The translations under genes were made by a program, and so were the position numbers. DNA of 64,000 bases from the NCBI GenBank assembly GCA_037783545.1, contig JBBELK010000375.1, positions 1,364,001 through 1,428,000 of the forward strand, written 5' to 3'. This document shows, one piece after another, positions 10,131 to 20,832 of this stretch. This DNA is from Henricia sp. BOLD:AAB3569. Taxonomy: Eukaryota; Echinodermata; Asteroidea; Spinulosida; Echinasteridae. Position 1 is the stretch's first letter; every line of letters starts with the position of its first letter. The notes beneath the pieces were generated by a model, which saw only the letters and a list, made by a program, of their open reading frames with translations, had not been told where the DNA came from and searched no databases.

Positions 10131-11582
10131 CGCGCGCAAATTACTTCAACTTGCCAGACTTGCATGGTATTTTCTATTGTAGCAGCTCCACAGAGGATAC
10201 AGATCTTTGTTATGATAATTGGGATTGACAACTTCTCTGCTCAGTAGAATCCCGCCCTGCTTCGTCAATACAAAATTTGAATAACAATTAAGACGCTACG
10301 GTTTGAAAGCTGGTTTTTCGTCAGTACTGTGGGCGGAGGATACAAATTAGCAAGGCAATTCATTGGCTGCGACGTAAATGCCAGTCTTATGTAGGTTTAA
10401 AACGCATGAACACTACTCATGCCATACTTTCATTAGAGTACATGTTTTAAGTGGAATGCGAGCGTAATCGCCGGGCGCGATTTTTTTTCCGTACCACATA
10501 TTCGCTATGCGACCGCATTCTAAGCCTCTGATTGGTCCGCTGGGCAGCGCCCTCATTATGCATTAGCATGGTTAATCAGATCGAGCGTACATGCGTGCCT
10601 GAATAACGTGTACATCATGGTCGCGAGGAAGGAACAGATGTAATGTACATGTAGGGCGAACAACCATGCACATGCAGCACGATATGTTGCAACTTAGGGA
10701 ACGCAATCTAATAAACTTTGAAGCCAATTCCCGTTTATTTTTTTCGACCCTTCCTAGAATTTTTTTTCGCAAATGAAAACAATAAAAAAGGCGTTTGTTC
10801 GCAACGGGGATTACAATTAATCAGTAACTGATTTAGCTTGCGTCGGGGAGAATGAATGTTAGGGTTTGTTTTTGCCCTTACCCGACGTATATTAGCACTG
10901 GAGTTTGGAACATTAATGATTTATTACCTGAACTGTCAGGTTTTCCCTAACTTGTTTAATGAATTTCCGAAAATTAGGGATCGAGACACTGAAAATGTAT
11001 GCCAGGGTTTTGTGTGTTAAACGACGGTAGCCATTGCGAGACGAGAGCAAGGACAACTGCATTCCAGGTTTCGCCTAGTACAGCGGTGGGGTATTGACCC
11101 TTGCCTGACTGCAAACCCCCAAGGCAGCGCGGTCAGAATACTTGCGCATTAGTAATGAGGCGGTAGTTTCAAATTTGTACGTACTGCTATGGTTCAACTC
11201 AAACACCGTGACAACGGCAATAAAAGCATACTATGCATCATGGCAGTTCTACTTTAAGATAAATTTAGTGGATTTTCATGCAGTATTGTGTTTTGTTTTT
11301 AATTGTTTATGAGTGGTTTTTATTTGTATGCACTGTTACACAATCTTTTGGACTTCAATCAATAGACTGCCGAAGTGAATATATACGTCACCTTTTGTTG
11401 GTTGCTTATAGGCAATTGGATCTAAATTAAAAATCACTCAACCGTGTCTCAGTGCTTTTCCAATGATACTTTTCCCGACGGCCATGATAGTTTATATCCA
11501 ATTGCCCTACGCACGTCACACTTCGGCTGTCTATTCATTGCAATGCAACCTGAAAGCGTTGATGCCATAATTAGTACACCAG

Positions 11583-12495
11583 GACCCATGTGCATAAAAG
11601 GCTACTAGTTTAGCTGCCAACTAGTGCTTAGTAAGATTATAAATTCCCTAGTTTATACCTACGGAGTTGGCAACTAATTTGTGTTGCATAAAACCTCACT
11701 AGGCACATTGCTTACTAGTTGCATACTAGGACAATTTGGTTTGTAACTGATTTGGGTGCTATGGCCTTGGAGAGAAGGTGATTATGTCGGATACAATAGG
11801 CTTGTAGACAAGTTTATTGTGTTTGAGCTTCGAACCACATTCCAACTGAGCATAACTCATTTCTAAGGGTCTTTGTAACATTGCATTACTGCCCAGTACT
11901 TACATTTTGTAGAAATACATACATTCTCTATACAAGGTTGCTACAGCTAGTACATAACTTGTTACAACTACAACCATGAGTCTCAAGCGTGAAAGAAAAA
12001 TTAATTTTACCCAAGACGAAAACCTGTTCTTGGCCGACAAATATGAAGAGTTTAAACATGTCATAGATGCACAACACAAAGATGCGAACACCAACAGAAA
12101 AAAGAAGGAATCTTGGGCTAAGATTTTACAGCAACATCAAGCCAGATTCACAGTGGAGAGGTCTTTGAGTGATTTGAAAACCAAGCTTGGCAAATTAAAG
12201 ATTGCAGGAAGAGAATGTGTTATGTCTCGGAAGACGCGTTATTTTCTTATTTGACGACGCAGTTCAAATAGCTCCATGATTCTACGAGCCATGTTGTCCA
12301 AAGGCAGACTGATTAGTTGTCATCTAGTGACTTAGAGGTACCCCAGATCAACTCTAACTTTTGCAAGAATTTTAGAATGTTACTATATCTAGTTGGGTTT
12401 TATGCATCACAATTAGTAATCAACTAGGCTTAGTAAGCAACTTAAGTCCATTTTAGTTGCCAACTAGGCCTAGTAGCCTTTTATGCACATGGGCC
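11583..12495. mobile_element. PIF/Harbinger-like TIR element, long form with a Myb-like ORF
   Basis: TIRs are the same as in the 9266-9857 element and it too is flanked by CAG (11580-11582 and 12496-12498). The interior keeps a segment of about 300 bp (11905-12265) absent from the short form, which carries a plus-strand Myb/SANT-like ORF. No DDE nuclease gene is present, so the copy cannot move itself. Its right-hand CAG is also the left-hand CAG of the next element. Confidence 0.85.
11976..12254 (+). CDS. Myb/SANT-like DNA-binding ORF of a Harbinger-type transposon (truncated)
   Basis: A 92-residue frame starts with ATG. Residues 8-70 (KINFTQDENLFLADKYEEF, then HVIDAQHKDANTNRKKKESW and AKILQQH) have the pattern of the Myb/SANT-like domain found in the second protein of PIF/Harbinger transposons and in the host-derived NAIF1 family: an FT.DE..FL helix, a lysine-rich linker, and a W..I helix followed by LK.KLGKLK. 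In active elements this protein helps bring the transposase to the ends. The family protein is usually two to three times longer; the frame here ends soon after the domain, so it is a remnant. Confidence 0.7.
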   Translation: MSLKRERKINFTQDENLFLADKYEEFKHVIDAQHKDANTNRKKKESWAKILQQHQARFTVERSLSDLKTKLGKLKIAGRECVMSRKTRYFLI

Positions 12496-12498
12496 CAG

Positions 12499-13026
12499 GG
12501 CCCTATTTCATAAAACTATTTAGGAACATTCCTAATTAATTGTTCCTAAGTCACTTAGGAACAATTAATTGGGAAGATTCCTAACTTAGGCATTATTAAT
12601 TATCCTAAGTTAGGAACAATTATAAGTTAGGAACAATGCATAAACTATACAGACTACACATTGTATGATCAAGTTTGAACACTCTTTCTCTCCGTCTAGC
12701 GCGCCGGCCTATTTTCCCTGTCAAGTAGGCCTAGAGCCATAAACCTAGCCATAATTGTTATGTACACAGTTGACAAGCAAGCAAACTGAAGCAGTGTTTA
12801 ATTTTCCTGCCAAAATGTCATGTGATACCTAACTTTAGGTCTGATTATGATCAGTCCTAAAGTTAGGAACAATTTCAACCAAGATAGGAACGATTTTTTA
12901 CCTAAATTGCTTTATGAAATAGAACTTTAGGAATGTTCCTAAAGTTAGGAACAATTTGGATTTAGGAAAGATAAATGTTCCTAAATCCTACTTAGGAATA
13001 TTCCTAAAGTTTTATGCAATAGGGCC
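12499..13026. mobile_element. CAG-flanked TIR element rich in AGGAACA/TGTTCCT
   Basis: It starts GGCCCTATTTCATAAAAC and ends GTTTTATGCAATAGGGCC, with CAG on both sides (12496-12498, 13027-13029). The subterminal regions are filled with inverted and direct copies of TTAGGAAC and TTCCTAA, typical of transposase-binding arrays. No ORF was found inside. Confidence 0.8.
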
Positions 13027-13329
13027 CAGTACACTGTAATACTATGTTGCGTTGCGAATATGAATCCACCATGTAGCCAGCGCGCGATGGACACATATAC
13101 GCCACGTGAGCGTATCATGCACTTTGGATGATGCATAATACATGACTGACCGAGGAGAGCAGACCAATCAGAGGCTTCAGTTAGGGTCCATAGCGAATAT
13201 GTGGTACGAAAAAAAAATCGCAGACTGCGAGTCCGTGGGTAACACAGAGTATACTGCGTATGTGCGAACTTTTAACGGCCGTTTTTATATTTGGCGCGCT
13301 TGTTGGTGTCGAAATCGTATGGGCGCTAT

Positions 13330-13445
13330 CCTACGCAATGTTTGGCAAAAAGCAATAAACAACCAGTAAAATAATGAAGAATGACTTTGAAGACCTACTT
13401 TATATAATTCCAAGGCAAACAAGTCTTTCAAAAGGCAGATATGAC
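13330..13445. repeat. dispersed repeat shared with 30535-30650 (opposite orientation)
   Basis: The stretch containing AATAAACAACCAGTAAAATA, AATGACTTTGAAGACCTACT and CCAAGGCAAACAAGTCTTT is found in reverse complement near 30535-30650 with scattered differences. Its class is unknown. Confidence 0.65.
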
Positions 13446-13750
13446 TCGGAATTACGGATCGAAAAATGGCTTACTTGATTTTAAAAAAAATATTTTGTTG
13501 AAAACATACTTTCGCCTTTCTTTAATCCCTGCTCAGACATCTACACTGTACAAATATCAGTGATCATGTCATTCGGCTGGGCGTCCTCTCTGATTGGTCA
13601 GTATCGATGACGTAAGCAGTTTCTATCAATTTATATACGTGAGTTATTAAGACTGCCTACCATGCGCCTCCTGTTACAAGAATCTATCACTACTGATCAA
13701 TCGGGGAAGATTATCTCTAACAAAATCTCTAAACAATATTATTAGCTTAC

Positions 13751-13949
13751 ATAGAACGAACTGCACGCCGTAATGTAGGGAGTGGATCGTCCCGATAATC
13801 CACAGGTCCGTATTAAAATCCTCTCTGACGGCGTTGAGGAGAACTCCGAGACCTTTCATTGTGCCGAAGACTAGGAACTGTGCCACGAAGGCCGAAAGGA
13901 CGACGAACCATCCCCAGCCGCCCTCGCAGTAATGTGTCATGGTTTCCAT
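13751..13949 (-). CDS. first coding exon of an SLC16-type (monocarboxylate transporter-like) protein
   Basis: On the minus strand an ATG at 13949 opens METMTHYCEGGWGWFVVLSA, then FVAQFLVFGTMKGLGVLLNA and VREDFNTDLWIIGTIHSL, and reaches a good splice donor at CTAT|GTAAGC (plus 13745-13750). GGWGWxVV just before the first membrane span is the family signature of SLC16 transporters, and a short first exon ending after transmembrane segment 1 and the start of segment 2 is usual. The family moves lactate, pyruvate, aromatic amino acids or related solutes across the plasma membrane. The other exons should lie at lower coordinates on the minus strand; I find none down to the retrotransposon, so the gene either has very long introns running off the window or this is an isolated gene fragment. 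Confidence 0.7.
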
Positions 13950-13999
13950 TTCCAGACGCTCAGGTTTAAACTGTGCAGTCAAGGTGTCAGCATGCAAAG

Positions 14000-15870
14000 C
14001 TTGCTTTGCGGCGCAGCAAATCTAAGTTAGCAAATCTGAGTTAACAAGTGCAAACGTAGTAGACCACGGTACATGATCAACATGTACGATCAGCTGGATT
14101 GATTGAGCGGGATACGCTGTTTGCCCTCGCTCTATAATATTATTTTAGCGTTATCACTAGTTACCCAACCTTCTAGCCCGGCTATCATTGCAAGCTATTT
14201 TCGTCAATTTTTGCCCGACCAGTGCCGGCGCGGTATAATAGACAAATGACCTGTATTTTTAGCGTCACGGTCGAAGAAATCTACAGCAATATGTTTGTAT
14301 ATTCTGACAGCTTTATTATTCACAACCATTGCCAGCTATAGGTCGATCCCCCGAGTAGTACTTTTACTCTATATTTTGGGAACTTGGCTCATGGAACTAA
14401 CGCGGTAAAAGTAAGATCTAAGACCACAGTCCCAACAAGTACTTTTTCTGATTCCGTTCCTACGTCAGAAACTTCATTTTTTTTTCTATATCTACCTCAT
14501 CTAAAGACACCAAATAAAGGAATCGTGACACGAATTTCATTGGTGAACATTTGGGATAGCTGCCGGAAAAGAAACTCGCCTGTTTATATTTATAAAATAA
14601 TTTAAGCCAAATTCTTATTACATTATTACTGATTTAAATAGCATGACAAAAAGTTTGCTTCATGTATCAATTTATACAGGAATATAAACAAGGCTTTCGG
14701 TATTAGTCCATACAGCACGCTGCTGGCCCTCGGAGGCCGCGAAAAAAACCCCCCTTTTGTCATTTATTTTTCTTTTTAGGAGGAAACGTGGGTGCATCCT
14801 AGGATACCGAAAGCGGGTGGACTCCCTTTTTCCTTGCCATATACCTAATTAAATGATTAAACAGTGGAACTCTTGTGTCTGAATGGGTGGGCCCAGTTTT
14901 AATGCTCACACCGAGAAGAAAGATACAATGCGAACTGCACTCCTTATATAGGAAGGAGCATTGATGTGTAACAAAGCATTACGCAAGAGCTCAAATGGCG
15001 CACCTCACCGCCGTTAGCGTAGTCTAGGCTCTAGACGTTGTTATTGTTTTTGTTTTGAACGTGCGTTCGTCCCGAAAACCGATCACCGCGACACAGTCAA
15101 TAACAACGTCTAGGGAATTTAGTAGTAACAGTGCCGTGCGCGCGCACCTGTTTTGTATAATGTTATGCAGAGCGCACTGTCGCCTGCTTACTATGCATGT
15201 ATGCACGATGTCTAGTCATCTGTGTCCTCACGTACTTTGTGGCATGACTGCACGAAGAAGCCGCGGGCTGGGAAAATCGTAATGCCCTCGGCAAACCTTA
15301 CGATTTCGACACGGCAATTTAGAGATTTTGTTGAAAATACAATTGTAGAGGACAGTGTAAATAAGGTAGTATCCCACGGATAATCGAGGCCACAGTTGAA
15401 CCTATTTGCCAGTTTAAAACCCGCCGGTTCGGGAAAATAATCTTTCAAGCTGTACATGTTTTTTTTAATGAAAACAAAACCGGGTGAAATTAAAACACTG
15501 CTTGTTGCCGTAGCTTGATCATGTGTTGAACACTTTATTGGTCTAAATCTCGATGGCTCAGTCGGAAATAATGTGAAATAGTTGACATACACATTTAATG
15601 TTACCATCCCATAACAGAGAAAATCGCTCACACCATGGAGCTATAAATAGCTCGATCCATGCTCACACGAAATCTGGAAGAAAGGAACTCGCAAAAAGCA
15701 AATACTGCACACCGGGCGACTCGTGTGTGCACAAAAAAACATATAGGACAAGAGAGAAACATTTTTTAATTCGTGACATAAATTCCCCTTCCCTCCGAGT
15801 GGTTTTTCAAAATGTCAACTTAAAACCAGCAATAGCACTGTCAGAAGATGAATCTTTTGTCCTACGCGTA
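14000..15870. other. no gene recognised
   Basis: AT-rich sequence with short chance frames. A small imperfect hairpin is formed by CTTTCGGTATTAGTCC (about 14695) and GGATACCGAAAG (about 14803). Nothing with flanking splice sites and a known motif was found. Confidence 0.45.
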
Positions 15871-15875
15871 CTATA

Positions 15876-16092
15876 GCAGACCTAGCCTTGACCAAGGCTT
15901 TGGGATTGTCTTCTAGACGGCCCGCTGAAGTTAAACTGAACAAAGCGCTTACGAGCTATACGGAATCTGTTGCACGTATATTGGCTCACAACGCGCCGCG
16001 CTACGGCTATGCACACATGCACGTACATGTATCGGTACGGTCCTAAACCCAATAGCCTTGATGGTTCTGCATTCAGCCAGCGAAACTCATTA
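15876..16092. repeat. dispersed repeat, inverted relative to 42444-42655
   Basis: CCTTGACCAAGGCTTTGGG ... GACGGCCCGCTGAAGTTAAA ... GTACATGTATCGGTACGGTC ... CAGCCAGCGAAAC matches, as reverse complement, GTTTCGCTGGCTGGATGCAG ... GCCTTGATCAAGGC at 42444-42655 over about 215 bp. The family is probably a non-autonomous DNA element. Confidence 0.75.
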
Positions 16093-16099
16093 CAGTAAT

Positions 16100-17690
16100 A
16101 GGGAAACCACCCCAGCGAGAGCTGAGATTTCATTGGTCGACGCACGCCAGTCTATGTTTGAAAAACGCTATGATCTGCGATCCCCAGTTCGTTCATCCAT
16201 GGAGCTATCCGAGGCAGTATTAAGAGCTCCTACAAATCATTCAGAAAAGCTGTCATATTACGACCGTTGTCCCCCAGAAGTGTAATCAAATACGTAAACA
16301 GATAAGCACAAAAATGCTACGAACCCGAGAATATTTGTTGTTTTCGTCCATCGATCATGCCACGGTTCTCGTAACATGAGGACGCCATGATATGCATAAT
16401 GCACGCTTCGCGGCATTACGTGCTACTCATGAAGCTCTTGATTGGCTGAAGACAAATGTTAAATATTCATACCTTGCATACCCGCATATCCAAAGCCCGC
16501 CCATTTTCGGCCATAACCGGCCGAAAATATAAAGAAACACATTAAACCCGAAAGTTACAGACGCCACAAGGCTGTCTATCGAGCTAGACCAGGCCGTACG
16601 CAGCTAGTACGCAGTATGTATTGCCGTACGGGTTTACTACAGAAGTCGTTATCTCAAAGTGGCTCGTTTTCATGCCGTGTGCAGTTTGCATGCGCTAGAC
16701 TAAATATTCCCTCGTACAGCAAAAAAACCTGCAGACGGCCTTGGACAAGGCTATAGCAGACCCGGCGTAAACATGAAAAGAATTCCGTACTCGGATACCA
16801 CAATGTTGTCCTTATTATAGTCCGGCAGCCAAATGCCAGTTTTTACCTTAACCTTGCACTGAAAGATATATAACAGGTTTCCAAAGTTTAATAAAGTATA
16901 TACTTTATATTATCAGAATCTGCTTGATGACCTTTCTGAGAAGTTGGGCATTTTAAAATATTCATAATTTTCAACCACTTCTGGCACCTGCAGACAACAT
17001 GAAATTTGATAATTAAATCATTGGTGGCGCTCCTCGTTGTCCTGTTCACAGTTTTTGTGAAATGTAGTTAGAAGTTCCTGTACTTTTCTTCTTCTCGTAA
17101 CACAATATTTAAAAAATAGTATTAACTACTCTTTTGAATAAAAATCCATGCCCAAATTTGTAATTTTCAGAATTTTTAATGAAGAATTTGAATGTACAAA
17201 ATCACAAAGTATTGAACAAGCCAATACCTCAGCCGGCTGTTTTATAGATTGGTTTCCGGTCCCATCGCTTTAATATTTGGAGTAGAAACGTGATTTAAAT
17301 GTCTAACCTAGGGTTTTAAGGGCCAGGGAATTCACTGGTGTCCACAACATTTCAATCCAACCCTCGACAAACAATATAAAAAGCCACAAACTCAAAATGG
17401 TGGTCATAAATACAGGCATGGAATGGGTAGAACCGGGGTAAAAACAATAACTTCTCTAACTGATGATGTCAGATTTAGTTTTTTTTTTAGTGGTACTAAT
17501 TTCAATTAGGCAAGGCTGGCTGCATCAGCTACCGTACGAGCCGGTAAGGCAGGGTGCACCACTCTACCAGAATTGCCTCCCCAGCTAACACATAACGTTC
17601 TGCGAACGTTCGCTGAATGTTCGTTTTTTGTCACGTTTGTTTTGACCGTCGAGGGGACGTTCCCGAATGTTTGTAGAAGTTTGGGCGCGC
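16100..17690. other. no gene recognised
   Basis: A TATA-like ATATAAAG preceded by an inverted ATTTTCGGCC...GGCCGAAAAT motif (16510-16532) could be a promoter, but no convincing coding exon follows. The rest is AT-rich. Confidence 0.4.
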
Positions 17691-17693
17691 ATT

Positions 17694-17849
17694 GTTCAGC
17701 AGATCTTTTTTGTTCGGTGATTAGGCCTATACGTCATATTATAGGTAATAACGTTCGCTTAGGTAGTATGGGACGGCAGATACGGTACGTATGCGAACGT
17801 TATGACTTATAACATGACGTATCGCCCAACAAAAAGGCCTAGTGCTGAA
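17694..17849. mobile_element. hairpin element (156 bp)
   Basis: GTTCAGCAGATC...TAGGCCTATACGTCATATTA...ATAACGTTCGC is mirrored by GCGAACGTTATGAC...ATGACGTATCGCCC...TAGTGCTGAAC. A partial relative (TTGTTCAGCACG...ATAACGTTCGCTTACG) is at about 18957-19030. Confidence 0.6.
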
Positions 17850-18429
17850 CATTACATGTACCATATATTGGAGCAGTTTTAAAAACGTAGATTAAACATG
17901 TGCAAACATGTTTTGTTTATCTGTACCTGCGTCGATAAGGCAAATTGTTTAGCTCCATTATCGACATTTTTATAATTTATTTATGTTATTTTTAAAACCA
18001 AATCCACGCTAGTAATAATAATTGATTTGGCTTGCGTCAGGGAGAATGTATGTTCAGCGGTGTAGCTGTTCAGGGACGTTCACTGGAAATTATTTTGTTT
18101 ATTTTGTTCCCAAGAAAACAGTCTAAAGTGCTGTTTATCTGGTGTAAAATGCGATGGTGTAATATGTACAAAATTGCCAAAACAAATATAGGTGGGGGTT
18201 AAAAGGGCCCCCTCGGATCCCCGCTGAGCGACGCCGGCGCTCGCATGTACTAGCAACATTTTGTTTTGGTATTACACGGCCGCCCTCCCACAGACACGTC
18301 CAGCAGAACCCCAGAATCTCCCCCCTGTAGAGAACTCTAGCTACGCCGCTGTGTATGTTAGGTTTGTTTTAAATCCACGTGTTTAATATACGCTTTTAAC
18401 ACGACCGCCTTCCGGAGCCCTCAGTATAA

Positions 18430-18826
18430 TAGGTGTGTTCACCACTGCACTGTTTTCGTCCGTCAGACGAATACGTCGTTGCATTCGGATAAGTTTAATT
18501 TCTTCCAGACACTGCCGTTCTGTACGTTTTTAACAGCGGCTCACACTAGACGCACGCGTACGCCCGACCGCATGGAAATTCACCCAGCATTGTTTCATCC
18601 TTCTTTCAGCCACACAGTCTAAAACAAAGAATTCACCACAGGATTTTCTCAAACGAACCGCTTTAGAAAACCATGCTTTGATTAATATTATTTTGATCGC
18701 GCTACAGACGCGACGGATGGAAATTCGACTAGGATCAACCCTTCCGTCATCCGTCATGTTGACGTATTAACAAATTATGTTTACGTACGTCTGACGGAAG
18801 AAAACAATGCAGTGTGAAACGCCCTA
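18430..18826. mobile_element. hAT-like non-autonomous TIR element
   Basis: The left end TAGGTGTGTTCACCACTGCA pairs with the right end TGCAGTGTGAAACGCCCTA, and the match continues inward through TTTTCGTCCGTCAGACG. Ends of the form TAGGGCGTTTCACACTGC resemble hAT MITEs. I could not see an 8-bp target duplication, so the superfamily is tentative. Confidence 0.6.
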
Positions 18827-19059
18827 AAGCACACGCGGAAAATGTGCGCGGGTAGATCGCCCGTCACTCAGCATAATCCGATAGCCATTGAATGGGACTC
18901 TTATCAACATGCCACAGTGGACCCGACAAAAGGGTTTTTATGTGCATGGCACGGGTATTGTTCAGCACGTCAACTGCCCTTTTGTTCAACAATACGTTAT
19001 ATTATAGGTCATAACGTTCGCTTACGTACCGTTCCATGTTAGATACCTATTGGCACGTT

Positions 19060-20345
19060 ATGATGGAATGGCGCCCTTTCTAACAGCGCCGAAGCTTTAG
19101 CCGCGCCTTATGGTTGAAGGGCACACTTTAGCATCTTATCGTGTAATAGCACCCTTGTGCCGCGCCCTATTTGGAAGGGCACACTTTAGCCTCTTATGGT
19201 GTTATACCGCTACCCTTTATTCCCACGCTATGTTGGTACATGTATGGCGCCCGTAAGCGGTATCTAATTATGGCGAAGCAGCACCCTTTAGCCGTGCCCT
19301 ATGGTGGAAAGGCGCCCTTTAGCAGCACCTTATGGTGTGACAGCACTCTTTAGCCATGCATTATGGTGGGAAGATGGTGTGACGTCACCCTTTAGCAGCA
19401 CGCTGTGGTGGTAAGGCACCATTTGGAAGCGCCTAATAGTGTTACTGGCACGCTATGTTGGTATGGCGCCATTTAGCGGCCGCTTTCCCGTTCCCCTTGG
19501 CTTTGTTCCCCCAACGCAAGGCTACAATTTGCTAAAAAATTTCGACAGGCGCCTCCCGTACGAAGCAGACATTTTTTTCCCAGCCCAAATTTCGTTCTTA
19601 ATTGCCAAAATTCATAATCTAGCGGCGGGCTCGACCAGAATAATTTAGAAAGCCCTCAATTTTCCCTAAAATCCACAAGACTAACCAGAGCTATCCTTGT
19701 GGAGACCTTTAGAATTGCCTTCTGGATACCTTTACACTCTTTTGTTGCCTTTAGAACCCATGTCTCCACAAGGTACCAAATTTGAGTCGCATCTTATCGT
19801 GTAACAGCACCCTTTAGCCGCACCCCATGGTGCAAGCGCACACCACACTTTCGCGGCATCTTTTGGTGTAACGGCACCCTTTAGCCACGCCCTATGGTGG
19901 GAAGGCGCACTTAGCGGAATCTTATGGAGTGACAGCACGCTTTAAACGTAGGGCATATGGTGGGAAGGCGAGCTTTAGCGGCGCCTTATGGTGTGATAGC
20001 ACTCTTTTGCCATGTCCTATCGTGGGGAGGCACCCTTTAGCAGCGCCTTAAGGTGTGACAGCACCCTTTGGCCGCGCGCTATTGTGTGATGGCGGCCTTT
20101 AGCAGTGCCTTGTGGTATGATAGCACCCTTCAGGTGCGTGCTATGGTGAGAAGAAGCTCTTTATCAATGTTTTATGGTGTGACAACATCTTTTAACTGTC
20201 CCCTATGGAAGGAACGCGTCCTTTAGTGGCCCCTTATGGTGCGACAGCCCCCTTTATCTGCGTGCTATGGTGGGAAGGCACCCTTTAGAGCAGCGCCTTA
20301 TGGTGTGACAGCACCTTTTAGCAGCACGCTATGGTAGTTAGGGGC
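19060..20345. repeat. degenerate satellite with two alternating about 32-bp half-units
   Basis: The motif GCACCCTTTAGCCGCGCCCTATGGTG...GGAAGGCGCCCTTTAGCAGC...CTTATGGTGTGACA recurs with a period of about 64 bp, changing mainly between GGGAAGGCG and GTGTGACAGC after TATGGT. The array is interrupted at about 19470-19790 by unrelated sequence that itself has inverted pieces (TCCTTGTGGAGACC / TGTCTCCACAAGG). Divergence between units is high, so the array is old. Confidence 0.85.
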
Positions 20346-20582
20346 GACAATAAAAGACAAGGAAAGGCATTTGGTGTATCCTTATTGTCAACCAATCACT
20401 TTGGAATCGCTTTCAAGACTTCTCCTTAAATGGCCATGACATGCTAAACAGCTGTGTGCCTAATCTTTGCTTCTTATGACAGATTACTTACTATTGTTCG
20501 TTTGGATGTAAAATCACTAAAAGGTAGACTTTTCAACTTTGAAGATTTCATTGCAATAAATCTCCAAACAACACATCACTTA

Positions 20583-20829
20583 GGCGCGAGGTCAAAATAG
20601 AAACGGTCTGTATACCGGGAAACGGTACATAAACGATACACCGTTGTAAGGTTTTGAGTGAGCAAGCAAACGGTTCAGCTGGTCTGGCCAAATGGTAGAT
20701 AATTGGCAGTGTTCAATCCACCCGTGTTCGCTGAACAAACGGTTTTCTGCCCACAGACAAACGGTTCCAAGAGGGATTAACTCGAACCGTTTACCGGTAT
20801 ACAGACCGTTTGTATTTTGACCTCGCGCC
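20583..20829. mobile_element. 247-bp TIR element with TTA target duplication
   Basis: GGCGCGAGGTCAAAATAGAA...ACGGTCTGTATACCGG pairs with CCGGTATACAGACCGTTTGT...TTGACCTCGCGCC. TTA flanks both ends (20580-20582, 20830-20832), the 3-bp TWA duplication typical of PIF/Harbinger. No coding content. Confidence 0.85.
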
Positions 20830-20832
20830 TTA

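Larger units (their letters stand above)
10475..13235. repeat. pair of inverted repeat arms about 2.6 kb apart
   Basis: GATTTTTTTTCCGTACCACA followed by TATTCGCTATG...AAGCCTCTGATTGGTC (10480-10545) is matched in reverse complement at about 13163-13232. Between them lie the TIR elements at 11583-13026 and otherwise AT-rich sequence without recognisable genes (10860-11580). They may be the ends of an older, larger element or two opposed copies of one dispersed repeat. Confidence 0.6.

Noticed and set aside
15212-15631. 139-residue minus-strand frame
   Set aside because: No recognisable motif; base composition like the surrounding non-coding DNA.
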